From Terfezia claveryi (taxonomy: Eukaryota > Ascomycota > Pezizomycetes > Pezizales > Pezizaceae): DNA of 64,000 nucleotides. Positions 34,700-46,379 of the stretch are shown piece by piece. The number at the start of each line of letters is the position of its first letter. The stretch's first letter is position 1. A program made the position numbers and the translations under genes. Below the pieces are notes generated by a model. It was not told the origin of the DNA. It saw only the letters and a program-made list of their open reading frames with translations, and ran no database searches. The stretch spans positions 81,484 to 145,483 of the forward strand of contig WHUX01000136.1 of assembly GCA_015179025.1 (NCBI GenBank), read 5' to 3'.

Positions 34700-36027
34700 C
34701 TTCGATAGATGGATGATCATAGACCCGACCCAAGAAACTTGCATATGCAGTCTGCAGACTCCTTTAAAATATGTGCCCTTCCCACGTAGCTGCAGCTGGC
34801 AACGTTGCTTTTCCGGGTCGTATTTCGGTAGAATTCAAACCGCCAAAAAGTCCTTTTTCAATACCTACACTTTCTTCAATCTTCAGTCTGGCTGCCCTTA
34901 AAATTTTAGGACTTTTATTTGAGGGTATATAAGTTCCGAAAATCAGCCTCTAATTCGCGGTTTTTCTGCTTCAGGAATTGGTAACGAATGGTATACGATA
35001 TGAACGATGTGGCAGTCTAATTGCTAATTGCTAGGGTCTTAGAAGAAATATTAATGCGTCATGCGAACTTCCCGAACCACAATTTACACTAAACACGCAC
35101 TGTCGTCTGGGACAAAGAAAGTGACTGCACGGTCTTCATGAAGATGGTGGTAGTGAACAGTCTTGCAGGATCGCATTCGAACTATCAATGAGCATCTCAA
35201 GTGCCTAGGTAGCTATATTGGAACTTTTCAAACGCATTGCCGAGCATAACCCACCCCGCTATTTTCGACACCGGGAGTGATTAGAGGCATGCCTAAGAAT
35301 ATTCAACAGAAAAAAAGAAAGAGTCGTGCCATATCCAGATGGTTGGTCGTCTGAAAAACAGTAAGTATGTACTTAGGCCCTGATGCAGCCGATCCCCATC
35401 ACGTCAAGCCGCTAGCTGTTTTGTCTGAGACACAACAGTCTGTGCATGTGTGTGACAATAGACACATTGCTACAGTACCATAGAGAAGAGTGCATTATCT
35501 GGGTTCTCTGTGAGGTGTGCAAACGCCATGCATATGCCCCTCCTTCGCACGTACTGAAGCGCTAAGCTACCCGCGATGGTGAGTCGTGGGTAAGGCCTGC
35601 AGCGCGGTTCCACCATGCTCGTAAGTTGGGAAGCACTCATAATGCGGGTAAAGTAAGGACTACCTCCATGCCCCGCATCACTTTAGTGACCTCAAGCAGT
35701 GAACATTTGCCTCTTGGAGCGAGGACGTGCAGATTGGTAAAATTCGATTGGGTATCTCAGGTATCACTATGAGTGGAGAATCGAAGAGTGGCGGGGAGTT
35801 TTCTTGAAGAAGTTAGGGTTTTGCATCAACCTTTCTAATTACACGGGGAGGAGACGAGAGTACCTAGTGAGAGTACCTATTGGGAAGTGGGTTAACACCC
35901 TAACATGAGGAGGGAGTGGGGGAGGCGGGGTATGAAGCATGAAGCAGCCGAATGGACGTATAATAGCCCTAATCCCCGGAACACAGTATCCAATCCACTA
36001 CTCTCCACCAGTGTCCTCCCATTCACA
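34700..36027. other. No gene recognised; upstream of the SDR gene
   Basis: About 1.3 kb without convincing coding sequence. The 3' part should hold the SDR promoter; CACGGGGAGGAGACGAGAG and repeated GAGTACCTA words lie near 35840-35880. Confidence 0.5.
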
Positions 36028-37311
36028 ATGCCCTCTTCTCCTAAGATGACCGCAATGGAAGTCATGGGGGCTGCCTTTCTGTTGCTCCTATCGGTGATTT
36101 ATCTCCCGGTGTATATTATTGCACATCTTTCAATGCAATTCATGTATCTTCCCAGAACTCTCCACAGACATATATTCCACCCAACAAATATTCTCCAAAG
36201 GAAATACTTCGCAAAAGATGCATATGCCATAGTTACTGGGGGGACCGATGGTGCGGGCAAGGGGTTTGTGGAGCAGCTCGCAGCCAGAGGGGTAAACTTT
36301 CTCTCTGTTACACCTTGCGGTTATTATTCAAGTGGCCGTCGTTTCAGTGACCCCATCCTTTCTTGAATCTGACAATAAGTCAACTCGATATAGTGGAATG
36401 TCATTGTTCATGGGAGGTCTCTGGATAAGATCAACGACATCATTACCTCGCTTCAAGTGCTCTACCCCAACCAAGTCTTCCTTCCACTCCGGTTAGACTG
36501 CACCGAAAATGAGATGACAATCAAGCTCCCTGCGGCCTTGAAGCACTTCAAAGGTCTCGACATCCGCATCCTAATAAATAACGCCGCATACCTCCACCCT
36601 TGCGCCCAATTCGAGGACCTTCCAATTAAGATGGTTGATGATGTACTCCGTACCAATGCTATCTTCCCAACTTTCATCACTCATTGCATGCTCAACTTCC
36701 GGACAGTTACCACAGATCCCCCGGCTGTAGCTCTACCGTCCGAGAATGAAAGTGCCATTCATTCTGCTCCTAGCGAAGGGTCTTCAGGGAAAGGCGAGAG
36801 CATCAATTTAGCATGGCACAGCACAGAGAGCCCCCTTCGCTTGATCGTAACAATTGGATCTGTTGGTGCTCTCTATGCTACCTCGAAAACATCCCCATAC
36901 GCACCAGCTAAGTGCTATCTTAATGCCTTCGCCTCTTTCCTTCGCTTCAGCCTTCAGTCGAAGGATATTGAGGTTATGAATGTTCAAACTGGGGCTCTTG
37001 ACACCAAGATGTGGCCTGGAAGGAGAAAGTACATTATGATCCTTCAGCCTAACCAATTTGCCCGCAGGGTCCTAGACAAGGTCGGATTGGCTAAAATAGG
37101 ACACGGGTGGGGTTGGTGGGGATGGAAAGCCCTAGGGCTCGGTGTTGATGAGTATGTAGCTGGAGGATCCGGAGTCTGGGTTCACTGGGGTCACCAAACC
37201 ATGAACTTCATGCAGGGGCTTCTTCCAGGTGATGTATGGTGTGCTATCGGGGAAACAGTAATTACCAGGCTGGGCTACAACCCACAAACTTCTCCCTTGC
37301 TTGCCGTGTAG
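36028..37311 (+). CDS. Membrane-anchored short-chain dehydrogenase/reductase, two exons, 393 aa
   Basis: NAD(P)-dependent oxidoreductase of the classical SDR fold, closest in layout to HSDL1 / 17-beta-HSD12-like reductases of the ER membrane. Exons are 36028-36291 and 36394-37311; the 102-bp intron is GT..AG with CTGAC at 36369. Start taken at 36028 (MPSSPKMTAM) because upstream in-frame codons fall in likely leader. A hydrophobic segment spans residues 13-35. The cofactor motif is TGGTDGAGKG (70-79), NNAA is at 150-153, and the catalytic Ser is about 244 with YAPAK as Tyr257/Lys261. All catalytic residues are present. The ~45-residue insertion before the catalytic Ser is unusual. Substrate unknown: acyl-CoA, steroid or secondary-metabolite reduction are all possible. 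Confidence 0.87.
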
Positions 37312-37956
37312 ATGTGCGGCCTGACGGTTGGATGTATATGATATTCCTGCTCTCTTTGATTGGGGCTTGGGTTTTGTCTATTTTCCATTCTGCATAACGT
37401 AGCTAGCTCTTTTGCCTCTTGGACTCAGGTCTTGACGTGGTGTTGATTGCTGATTTTGTTTGTTTTGAGGGCCTATTGGGTGTGTTGTCTCTCAATCTCC
37501 ATCTGAATAATGTATGATTGCTCGCGTATTCATTCTATGCATTCCAAACCACTCCTGATATGCACCATGCCCCGGCCAACAACAGAAACCTGGTTGCCTT
37601 TGGGTCTTGGCACATCTGTCGTTGGCCAACTTAGAATCTGGTAACACTGAGGATGGCAACACGTTCTTTTCCCTAAACATCAAATAACACGCCTCCGTCA
37701 CCGGCCTTCAGTCACCCTGCATGCGGTGGGATACTGACAAACGGTTGTGGCACAATTCCGTCCCATCCCTACTGATCAGTGCTCCTGTGTTCTTGTAGCC
37801 ATCACACCTTTAAGGGGGTTTGCTACGCTGGGGTAGATTCCACATCAGCTTTGGACCAACAGAAGGAAAGGTGCTGCATCATTGCCTATTTTTCTTCCGC
37901 AAGGGCGGGCGATTATCCAACGTTACCCCCCTCGCACTTCTAGTTCATCAACAGAC
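37312..37956. other. Spacer between the SDR and GPI-type genes
   Basis: Terminal sequence of the SDR gene, then promoter of the next gene; both genes point the same way. No other feature seen. Confidence 0.5.
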
Positions 37957-39225
37957 ATGCAACCCCGAAAACATATTTCGACTGCCTCAATCCTAGCCCC
38001 TCTGCTTCTTTTGGCACCGGCACTAGTAGCATCCACTTTGCCATGGCCCTTTGCAAACGATGTCAATCCCCAATCACCAGCGATGAAATATTGGCCGGCT
38101 GGGACAAAGCCATCAGAAGAGACGATACAGGCACTCAAGCATCAACATGAACTCCGTAGTTTTCAACACAATGCCGTCCCAGTCGCGGTGCGCAAAATGC
38201 CTCCAGAGGAATCCGAGAAATTCTATCACTACAGCGACCCCTTCGTACGCAACATACCGGGCTATTTCTCACCGGAGGAGGAGGTTTCTGTTCTTGGGGC
38301 CAGGAACGTAGGCAGCAGTGATTTCCTTTTCGACCTTCAAGCACCGCACTATGGAGCTCCATTGTCTCAGCTCTGGAAGCGTCAATTCAGCTGCCCTGGG
38401 AATCACTATGCCTGCGATTCGATAAATGCCCCTGCCTACTGTTGCCGCGTTGATGAAACGTGCATTAAGATTCAGGATACCGGTTTGGGTACCGTTGGAT
38501 GTTGCCCAAGTGGACATATGTGTGAAGGTCCACTGAAAAGTTGTAATAGTGACCAGGTGGTCTGCAACGCTAGTCAAGGTGGGGGTTGTTGTGTTCAAGG
38601 TTATAAGTGCTCTCCCAACGGTTGTGTTCCTGATAACTCTTCTGGACAAACCGCCACTCCCACTGTCGAAGGCGCACAAACAACCCTGGCGTGCTCCTCA
38701 GGATCTTATGCATGCCCAAGTACGCTTGCTGGTGGATGCTGTGCCACAGGGCGTGCATGTGGGGTGGATCTGTGCCCAGCGACAGAGACCCAGCAGCTTC
38801 CACCCCCCGTCCCGACCGACACCTGTCCTACGGGATTCTATTCATGTGCCGCCCGATTCAATGGTGGGTGCTGTCGTATCGGACGGGACTGTGCAATGAC
38901 AAACTGTCCTGCACGTACTACAGGCTCAACCACTGCGGGAGACGAGCTTAAAACCACCCCTACTGCATTTTTTGTCCCGACAGGCAGATGCCAGACGGGA
39001 TGGTACACATGTCCACCCAGCTTCAATGGTGGTTGTTGCCCAACGGGATATGATTGTGGTGTAACAAATTGCCCTGCCAATACACTAGCAGGCATACTTC
39101 CAGCTGAGATAAAGCGAATGCCAGTATCTACAGGGAGTGCCGAAATCAGGGCAGTGGGAATAGGGGTGGTCAAGGAAGTGGTTGTTATTGTTGGGGTAGT
39201 AGTGGGAGTGAACGCTTTTGCATAG
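37957..39225 (+). CDS. Cysteine-rich GPI-anchored protein with repeated modules, 422 aa
   Basis: Secreted wall or membrane protein of the Cys-rich GPI-protein type common in Pezizomycotina; biochemical role unknown. Start set at 37957 (MQPRKHISTASILAPLLLLA), which gives a good signal peptide; the in-frame ATG at 37882 does not. A prodomain of about 125 residues ends at a Kex2-like LWKR before QFSCPG. Then comes a Cys-rich region with repeated pattern C..G.Y.C....GGCC..G..C....CPA: three clear tandem modules (about residues 240-275, 290-325 and 345-380) after one or two diverged ones, separated by Thr/Pro linkers. The C-terminus (STGSAEIRAVG plus hydrophobic tail) is a GPI signal. Single exon, intact. 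Confidence 0.82.
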   Translation: MQPRKHISTASILAPLLLLAPALVASTLPWPFANDVNPQSPAMKYWPAGTKPSEETIQALKHQHELRSFQHNAVPVAVRKMPPEESEKFYHYSDPFVRNIPGYFSPEEEVSVLGARNVGSSDFLFDLQAPHYGAPLSQLWKRQFSCPGNHYACDSINAPAYCCRVDETCIKIQDTGLGTVGCCPSGHMCEGPLKSCNSDQVVCNASQGGGCCVQGYKCSPNGCVPDNSSGQTATPTVEGAQTTLACSSGSYACPSTLAGGCCATGRACGVDLCPATETQQLPPPVPTDTCPTGFYSCAARFNGGCCRIGRDCAMTNCPARTTGSTTAGDELKTTPTAFFVPTGRCQTGWYTCPPSFNGGCCPTGYDCGVTNCPANTLAGILPAEIKRMPVSTGSAEIRAVGIGVVKEVVVIVGVVVGVNAFA

Positions 39226-40180
39226 CTCTTCCGAGGTTGATATTCATCGTCCTAGGGCACAACTTTTTAGTGCTATTTAAAACCATGTTCCGTCATATAA
39301 GTCCGCCACTGTGTTGTCAGTTCTGTATATCCAGTCACCTTTTCAGCGTTATGCCCTGATTTTCTTGTTTGTTCATGAAACATTTATACATGGTGCTAAT
39401 AACCTACTTATTTGTATCAGAGAATGGGAGAGCTATGCCCATGTGTTGTGAATAACGAATAATGAAATGAAATCTTGTTATACCACCTAGATACCTGTCA
39501 ACGTTGTTACTTCTCGAGAATGCTCCTCCGACGTTTGTCTCAATGTGATGTGAGCAAACAATCGATAACAGAAGCAGCAAGACTGTATGTAACCCCAAGC
39601 AGTAATAGCGATAGTTCTCAGCTCAGTTGTGCCACCGACTGAATAATCCTGATGGTCACCGAAAAGATATTATGAGGGGTGGCTATGTTCCTACAACTTG
39701 CGACTTGTAAATCCGTTTATGCCGATGATAGAGAAATATAGACTGGAGCAGCGTACAACAATCGAAGATGTAGATGCAGCACTTGAAAGAAAGAAACCAA
39801 GAATTATTATAGTGTCCGGACTTCTCGAAGTCAGGAGATGACATGTAACGTTACTTGTGCATATATGTATGTAGGTATTATTTGCTAGCAAGCTCGAGAT
39901 TTAGAAAGTAAGTTTTCTAGAAGACTCTCATAAAATCAGGTCGCTATTTATATAAGAAATAAGAGCTTTGCAATACAAGGTTAAGGCAAAGCTCCTATTA
40001 TTAGAGGGGAATTTGTAGATCAGAAACGCAAGAGCAGGTGATTTCGTTAGCCGCTTGTTACCCTTCTTCGTTTTCTTGTCTTTCTTGTCTTTCTTGTCTC
40101 TCTTGTCTTCTGTTTTTCTCTTTTCTTGTCCTTTTTACTATCTCGGTTCTTACCTCGATTCTTCTTATTTTACTTTCTCT
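39226..40180. other. Spacer with short hairpin and CTTGT microsatellite
   Basis: Contains GAGCTTTGC..GCAAAGCTC (about 39963-39993), a 9-bp hairpin, and repeated TTTCTTGTC units near 40077-40130. The latter is downstream of the gag ORF on the opposite strand, so it may be residual retrotransposon sequence (polypurine on that strand). No gene. Confidence 0.45.
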
Positions 40181-41077
40181 TCACGTGAGGAATCGGATTC
40201 TGAATGAAGTTGATGGATCCCGTTTCCGCCTATTAGAATTGTGTGTGATCCTGGAAACCCTATACCTGTCATCCTTTTCTAAGTTTCTAGACTTCCCATC
40301 ATTCTTCGTCCTGTTGTCCTTCTGTTTCCACCACTTTGGTGCCTTTTGGGGATGTTTGTGCCAACACTCATGTTCCGTATGAGAGTTCCGGCCACAAGTA
40401 GGACAATTCGGATGTAAGGACTCTTGTTGGGCTTGGGAGATAAATAATGTCGGGGGGCCTAGGTTGGGAATTTCCAGTTGTGTTGGATCCTTCCTGAGTA
40501 GAATTTGTCGTTCTTCCCTAAGGATAGCTTCTCTTATGGTAGGTATAGTCTTGGATTTTGCTGGGGTATCAATGTTGGATAAAGTAGTGACCAGTGCATT
40601 GTATTCCGGCAGTAAGTTGTCTAGGATCTGCCATTTAATCTTCTGGTCACTTATGTCTTCACCTAAGTCTCGGAGTTCGGAGGCTGCTGTGCAGACGGAC
40701 GTAATGAATTGAATGGCTTGCTGGTTGGGGCGTTGTTTTATGGAATTAAATTCAGATATCAGTCTGAATATGTTCCCCAGGGACGCAGGTTGATATATGT
40801 TTGCTAGGGTGTCCCAGGCTTCCCGAGCAGACATGTCTTCGTCAAGACATAGCTGTTGTTCAGAGCCACAGCTGAAGAAAATCTCTGAGAAGGTCCATCT
40901 ATCACACTTTTCCCAGTGTGCATCACCAAGATGGTGTCGTTCGTCATCTATCAAGTCTAAAACTCCAACTTTCATGAATAAAATCCTCATCATTTTCTTC
41001 CATGATGGATAGTTGCTCCCATCTAAGATTGGAACAATGGCAGAGCCTCGGTCAAACTTTGTAGGTAGATTTTTCAT
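40181..41077 (-). CDS. Copia Gag protein (UBN2 domain, CCHC zinc knuckle), intact, 298 aa
   Basis: Retrotransposon capsid/nucleocapsid protein, starting MKNLPTKFDRGSAIVPILDG with the NYPSWKKMM motif usual near the Gag start. The UBN2 core covers about residues 60-190 (AREAWDTLANIYQ, FNSIKQRPNQQ). A canonical zinc knuckle CPTCGRNSHTEHEC (Cx2Cx4Hx4C) lies near residue 225. The tail is basic. The frame is open with no C-to-T stops, in contrast to every other element here, so the copy is young or under selection. The start codon lies in GTTATGAAA, where the primer-binding site would be expected. Confidence 0.82.
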   Translation of the reverse strand: MKNLPTKFDRGSAIVPILDGSNYPSWKKMMRILFMKVGVLDLIDDERHHLGDAHWEKCDRWTFSEIFFSCGSEQQLCLDEDMSAREAWDTLANIYQPASLGNIFRLISEFNSIKQRPNQQAIQFITSVCTAASELRDLGEDISDQKIKWQILDNLLPEYNALVTTLSNIDTPAKSKTIPTIREAILREERQILLRKDPTQLEIPNLGPPTLFISQAQQESLHPNCPTCGRNSHTEHECWHKHPQKAPKWWKQKDNRTKNDGKSRNLEKDDRYRVSRITHNSNRRKRDPSTSFRIRFLT

Positions 41078-41080
41078 AAC

Positions 41081-41455
41081 GTAGCAAAGAGGTGTAGCAG
41101 ACAGAGATAAGGTAAATATTTTAGCAACGAGGAGATGGCTTCAGAATGTGACGGGGCTATGGCTATGAGCACTTCCAAGGAGTGTGGGACTATGAACTAT
41201 GGCTGATAGGGGTCCCAGTGAGGAACGTATTGCATTAGACTAGGCTAAGATACAAGACGTTGCATGAAGAGGGAGAGTATATGATAGTGGGATATGGGGA
41301 TCCTTTTATAGGAATTCCCCTTCCAAGGTCTGAGTCCTCATGCTCGCACACGCTGGGTTTCTATGTATGTCTTACCGCATATTTAACTTCTGTTGGTGAT
41401 GCCGTGATTTCCTACATTCATGTGAATAACTTTAGGAGCTTGGTGGGCCGTGACA
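41081..41455 (-). repeat. Probable LTR of the second copia copy
   Basis: Begins TGTCACGGCCCACC; includes a TATA box CCTATAAAAGG at about 41300-41314. The 3' edge is either ..GCTACA (41093) or ..TTGCTAC (41081) just before GTTATG. Only one copy is visible, so limits are inferred. Confidence 0.45.
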
Positions 41456-42110
41456 CATAACCTGATAGGACTCAGGATCGTTAGATTCCAAATATCCTCT
41501 ATGAAGTCGGCAGAGCAGTCCGCACATGACTAACTAATTACTAGGGAAGGGTACCATCACCTCCTCTCTAGTGATGCCTTATAACGAGGCCTGCCTATGT
41601 GGAGGGGTTTGACTAATGCAAGAGATAAATAAAAGACAGCATGAATTTAAAGCTTCAATTAAGCTTCTGCACTATTTCCCGATCCGACAGTATTTACCAA
41701 TTACCTAAGTAGGTAAGTACGCCCTCCACCGAATTGACGACTACCGCATGCGACTATGATGCCAGCTGAGTGCTTACCGCAAGTGAGGATAGAGTGAGTT
41801 GCCTCACCAGCCCTCCAGGCTTACCGGACTAGACTACATGCACAATATAATAGATTAGAGGAATGTAACCCTCCAGGTTCATGATCAACCAGAGGCCTAA
41901 GCAAAGCATGCCATTCTTATGGGTTATATCATATACATACCTGCTTATGATGGGCATGCATAGAAGAAGGTTGGAAGGAAATTGCAATACTCCATTGCAT
42001 TACGTCGTTTGATGAAAGTACTGAAGTCAGGTGCTTTTCCTAATTATGAGTCTCGTCCTGTAGCATATTATTGATAACATATATATACCATTATATGGGT
42101 CATGCATGCT
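41456..42110. other. No gene recognised
   Basis: About 650 bp between the copia fragment and the MITE-like element. Short direct words (CCTCCAGG, TAGGTAAGTA) but no coding or boundary signal. Confidence 0.45.
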
Positions 42111-42399
42111 ACACTGTGGAAAATTGTACTCTCCGGCTTCGGGGAGTTGCCGGTAGTTGCGGGGAGCTGCGTTTGGGGTGAACTCTTTTTCATCAGTATA
42201 AACTTCAAGGCAGGGGAGTTGATAATCACGTACTCCCCGCCAGAGTGTTAGTGGCTGTTGATGTAGAAAGTACGCCTAGTCTAGTGACGTTAGGGTCCTA
42301 CCGGCGCCCGCCGAGTGAGGAGCACATGGCGGTAGGTACCCCGAAACCCTCCGGAGAGTAGAGTACTCTCCGCTTCTTTCTGAAATAATGTGCCACAGT
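42111..42399. mobile_element. MITE-like element, 289 bp, ACTGTGG tips, ATGCT duplication
   Basis: Left end ACACTGTGG and right end CCACAGT, flanked by ATGCT on both sides (42106-42110 and 42400-42404). The interior is rich in inverted GGGGAG/CTCCCC and GGAGAGTAC words, including CGGAGAGTAGAGTACTCTCC. No coding capacity. The tips match those of the CACTA-like element 700 bp away (CACTGTGG), so it may be a non-autonomous relative; a 5-bp duplication would be longer than usual for that group. Confidence 0.5.
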
Positions 42400-43067
42400 A
42401 TGCTGGATATGAGCTGGCCCCTTGCAGTTGCTTGTAAGGAAAAATATAGTAATTGATCATGATAGAAAAAGGCATTGAGTGTGATGCTCAGGATATGGGA
42501 AGAATTTGGGAAGAGGTGGGGTTACAGCAATTTGCCTTCTAATGAAGGTTTACGGGCGGGCTTCCTTTCTAATTTCTGACCTTGTAAAATTCATGTGGTT
42601 TTCTAAACGAAAACTTCTGACAAACCAGATTGAACCTTCATTAATTTCCAGAGGCTCCAATATCAGCCAGATACCAGTCAGTTTCCATGTGTACGGCATA
42701 TGATTTCATAGGTCATTCCCCTCAAACTACGGCCTGGAATCTTTAGCCCATGGTGTATATACATAAGGTTTGCCTGCAGGGCAGGGGACTTTAACTGAAT
42801 AAGTACTGAAATCACACCTCCCACCAGGGCGCTCCATGACGCGAACAGCTTGGGCACATAGGTAACTGGAATGAAGCTCCGCTAGGTACTCTTTCACATG
42901 CCCTACTCGCTTTATGTTTCCCAATGGCGTTGGGGACACCACCTTGCTCTCACTGACCTGACGTCAATATCCAGAGCTTCTAACCGACATTAAATCGACG
43001 AACATTCTCAAGGGATTTATCCTCTACCATTGCCTACCGTCTGATTTTCCATGCAGTAAGGAACATA
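42400..43067. other. No gene recognised
   Basis: Spacer between the MITE-like element and the CACTA-like element; no motif beyond short ORFs. Confidence 0.45.
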
Positions 43068-43289
43068 CACTGTGGTTCATTTGGTCAGGTCTCAAGAGTG
43101 AGACCAAAAGAGGTTTCGCATCAACAATTGTATGGGAAACCTCCAAAGGTCTACTCGGAAACTTTTGGTGGTTTCAGATAAACCTTTTGAGGTTTTGAAC
43201 AAAACTTTGTGTAGGTTTCGCGTATTATGATCTCTATCCTATGGAAACTTTACATACTAGGTCTCACTAGTGAAGTCACTGCTAGGGCT

Positions 43290-43740
43290 CATGACAGAAG
43301 CCAATGCAAAATCTCATGTAAATTCACTGCACGGAAACCTGGCAAAGGACTCAAATAGAAGCCAATGTAATATCTCATGTAAATTCACTCTACGGAAACC
43401 TGGCAAAGGACTCGAATAGAAGCCATATAAATATCTCGTGTGAATTTAAATTTAACCCTATGGAAACCTAGCAAAAGACTCGAATAGAAGCTATATAAAT
43501 GTCTCGTGTGAATTTAAATTTAACCCTACGGAAACCTAGCAAAAGACTCCAATAGAAGCAAAAAAAAGGTCTCTAAGCAAATTCAAATTTAACCCTATGG
43601 AAACCTAGCAAAAGACTCCAATAGAAGCAAAAAAAAGGTCTCCAAGTAAATTCAAATTTAACCCTACGGAAACCTAGCAAAAGACTCCAATAGAAGCAAA
43701 AAAAAGGTCTCAAAGCAAATTCAAATCAAGAAACACACAA
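43290..43740. repeat. Left subterminal repeats of the CACTA-like element
   Basis: About six tandem units of 60-69 bp, marked by GGAAACCT at about 43334, 43394, 43462, 43530, 43599 and 43668. Each has GCAAAAGACTCCAATAGAAG and AAGGTCTC. Such subterminal words are the usual binding sites of the CACTA accessory (TnpA-type) protein; that role here is inferred. Confidence 0.8.
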
Positions 43741-43784
43741 ATAACAATGCCGCGACAATCTTATTGACTTTTAGTAGACCTGGC

Positions 43785-45990
43785 CTATGTTCGCTGAGAC
43801 CGTCCAGAAACCTTTTTGTTCTGTAGTTTGACTTTCCCATTACGGAGTGCCTTGATCCTGTTCTTAGCAGAGGTTTCTTGATGCTTATATGCCAGCTTTT
43901 TTATGACTTTGGTACTGGATTTGCAGTTAGTCCGAGTTCCATAATGGTTGTGAGTACTAGAAATATGAATTGTATCAAGTCTGGCTTCTATTAATTGGGT
44001 CTCATCAATATCACTCTCTAGTGATTCACAATCTGGGACATTAGCTTAAGGTTGTGGTATGACATCCATCGTAGTAAAGGTTTTCTTAGGACGGCCATGA
44101 CGTTTTTTTAGTAGTGGTTCAATTGAAGAGGAAGACTGTCTCTATAAAAAATTTAAAATGATCAGTATATATTCATTTTGAGAATCAGAAGAATATACCT
44201 TTGGTGAATTAGGTTGTGATGAGGTCACGAGGGTACCGGGGTTTGTGTGAGATGAAGCATTATCTATAGTACTCAGTGAGCTAAGTACCAGAGCTACTTT
44301 GAGTTCAGCTGGAGATCTACAGCTCTTTTGACTATCGAAGATTTGCTGCACCGAGAAGAAGGAATCCAGTTGGGAAAACGAGGGGGAAGGGTATCGAAAA
44401 GATTGCAAATTAGTATAATGTTTGGCAACCTCGAGAGTTTGACTAGATGGATATTCATCAAGACCAACGTCCACAGAGTTGCATTATTGGTTCTGATTGA
44501 ATAGTGGTGGAGTAGAAAATATCGAAGTTGTAGTATGGAGCTGAGCTTGTGAATGAGCTTGTGAGTCATTAACCTTAGTTTCATGTATAGTTTGCTAGAC
44601 ATCGGTATTACTATAGAGTTATATTTTCATGGAATGAGGCAGAGACATTACTTGACTTTCACTTTGCAATGCAGGGGAAGAAGTGTTATTAGTTTGAACG
44701 ATGACTTGATATTGTTGATAAGTGAATGTATTATGGGCTGGTTGGATTGCATCATAAGCTGGTTAGATAGATTTCTTCTTTGTTGTGGCAGCTGGCAGAG
44801 CTAGTCTTTTTGAGCTTGTATTTTGCTTTTTAGTTAGTGGATTTTGCTTTTTAGTTAGCAGGTTGCCTATTCTCCTCACTGGTGCCACTGGAGAAGAGGA
44901 TCGTAAGTTGCTTTGTGGAGCATCAGAAGTGGGAGGCTATGGGTCTGGTACGTATGGCTGCCCTCAGTGGTTATCGTTTTTGACATTTGTTTTGCAAATA
45001 CATTTGTATAAATCTTCCACCAATACTTTATCGAATCCATATTTTGTCTCTGCGGCTTTGAAGATCTTATGAACACATGACCTTTTTTGTTACAAACTAA
45101 ATTTGCGCCATGGTTGCCAGAAAAAGAAACCATTATCATAGGCATACTGATAGACATAACGTCGACGTGCACAAACTTCGGTGTGGTCGTCTGGGTTACA
45201 TCCAGACTGGATTGCCAACCTTTGAGACTCAGATAACTTACTGAGATAATTCCAGTCAAGTTTATCTAACTCGAGTGCATGGCAGATAAGCTCAGGTTCT
45301 TCATTATCCTCTGAGACTGGCATATATCCTTGGGGAAGAGCTGGGACTTCTCGTCGATCTTCAAAGCATGAGGAAGGCAAAATTTGGTAGACCAATGATT
45401 TAGGCTTTGGCTGGATATTAGTACCTTGTTTGGACTTGAATTTGGGATGCTTAAATTCGGGGCCAGGTGATGCTCCAGATGGAGTGTTTGAAAGAAGTGC
45501 TGGATCTATAGGTGGCGAAATATTCTGGAGTTGAGGGGGAAGCACGTTGAAGAATTCATGGAAGACTGGCGGGGCTTGAGTGAATATCAGCAAGGGAGCA
45601 TCAATGTAGGGTTATTCATTGCACTTACGAGCTCCAGTTAGTTGACTGAGTTCGAGTGCACCAAGGAACTCACATATGGCTTATGCCTGAGCCTGTGCTG
45701 CCACCAGAGCTTGAACATTGGTGGCCTGAATGTCATGGCCTGAGGAGGGCTCAGGTGACATTGGGCATTGATGCCTGTGTGGGGAAGTATCATGCTGATG
45801 GGGCTGAAGTAGAGGGGGACTAGGGGAATAGTGCAGATGGAGCTGGAGTGGGAGGGGGGGGATTATGCTGGTCCATTTCTGTGAGTTCTTTGGAGGTTTG
45901 TGGGGCTATAGGAAGACAAGTCCATAAGTCAAATCCTCCTCCTTCAGCATACATATCTATGATGGCATAGAGCCTACCTGTATGTTTCAG
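43785..45990 (-). pseudogene. CACTA accessory gene, AT-hook protein (TnpA-like role inferred), decayed
   Basis: One minus-strand reading from about 45990 to the TAG at 43785, with about ten in-frame stops of C-to-T type and an intron near 45580-45640. Translation begins near AIIDMYAEGGGFDLW. It continues through a Pro/His-rich region, LTGAR, the splice into APPVFHEFFNVLPPQLQNIS, and an aromatic-rich block YVYQYAYDNGFFFWQPWRK. A Ser/Thr/Gln-rich stretch follows, then the AT-hook KKRHGRPKKTFTT near 44090. The end is basic (IKALRNGKVKLQNKKVSGRS). Divergent from the transposase. The DNA-binding tail next to repeated AGGTCTC sites fits a TnpA-like role, but I see no sequence match to a named family. 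Confidence 0.55.
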
Positions 45991-46379
45991 AAACTGTATA
46001 GGGTTCGAATTCTAGCTAGAATACTTGAGGAGTCTAGTACATGAGAGTTAGTAAGTTATATATATAGCAGGAAAGTAAGTCTTACCCTGATGTATACTGG
46101 GGTTCATTGAAATTTCGACAAGTTGAATCAAAAGAGTGAGATCTGAAGAGGTTTCAATAAGAAGTGGGGGAAGAACACAAACTTGCACAGTTATCAAACG
46201 CTTGACCGAGACCGTAAAAAGGTTTCAACATTAAACCTTAACTAAAACCTAAAGGTCTCGAACTTGTAACACTTGTGATTTTTATTGTAATATGACAAAT
46301 CAACAAGACCTATAATGTAAATAAAGGCCCTTGTGTAGTTCTTGTAGATGTCTACACCTTGTAGTATTCCAAAAGTCTC

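Larger units (their letters stand above)
40181..41455 (-). mobile_element. 5' part of a second copia retrotransposon: LTR plus Gag
   Basis: On the minus strand: an LTR-like region (41455-~41081) beginning TGTCACGGCCC with CCTATAAAAGG near 41300, then an intact Gag ORF, then loss of the rest. No protease, integrase or reverse transcriptase follows and no matching 3' LTR was found within 1 kb. Different family from the copia at 29.8 kb, judged by LTR and Gag sequence. Either a truncated copy or a Gag-only non-autonomous element. Confidence 0.6.

Noticed and set aside
41140..41460. Start of a protein-coding gene on the plus strand (41260-41460)
   Set aside because: Overlaps the LTR-like region of the copia fragment and has no domain.
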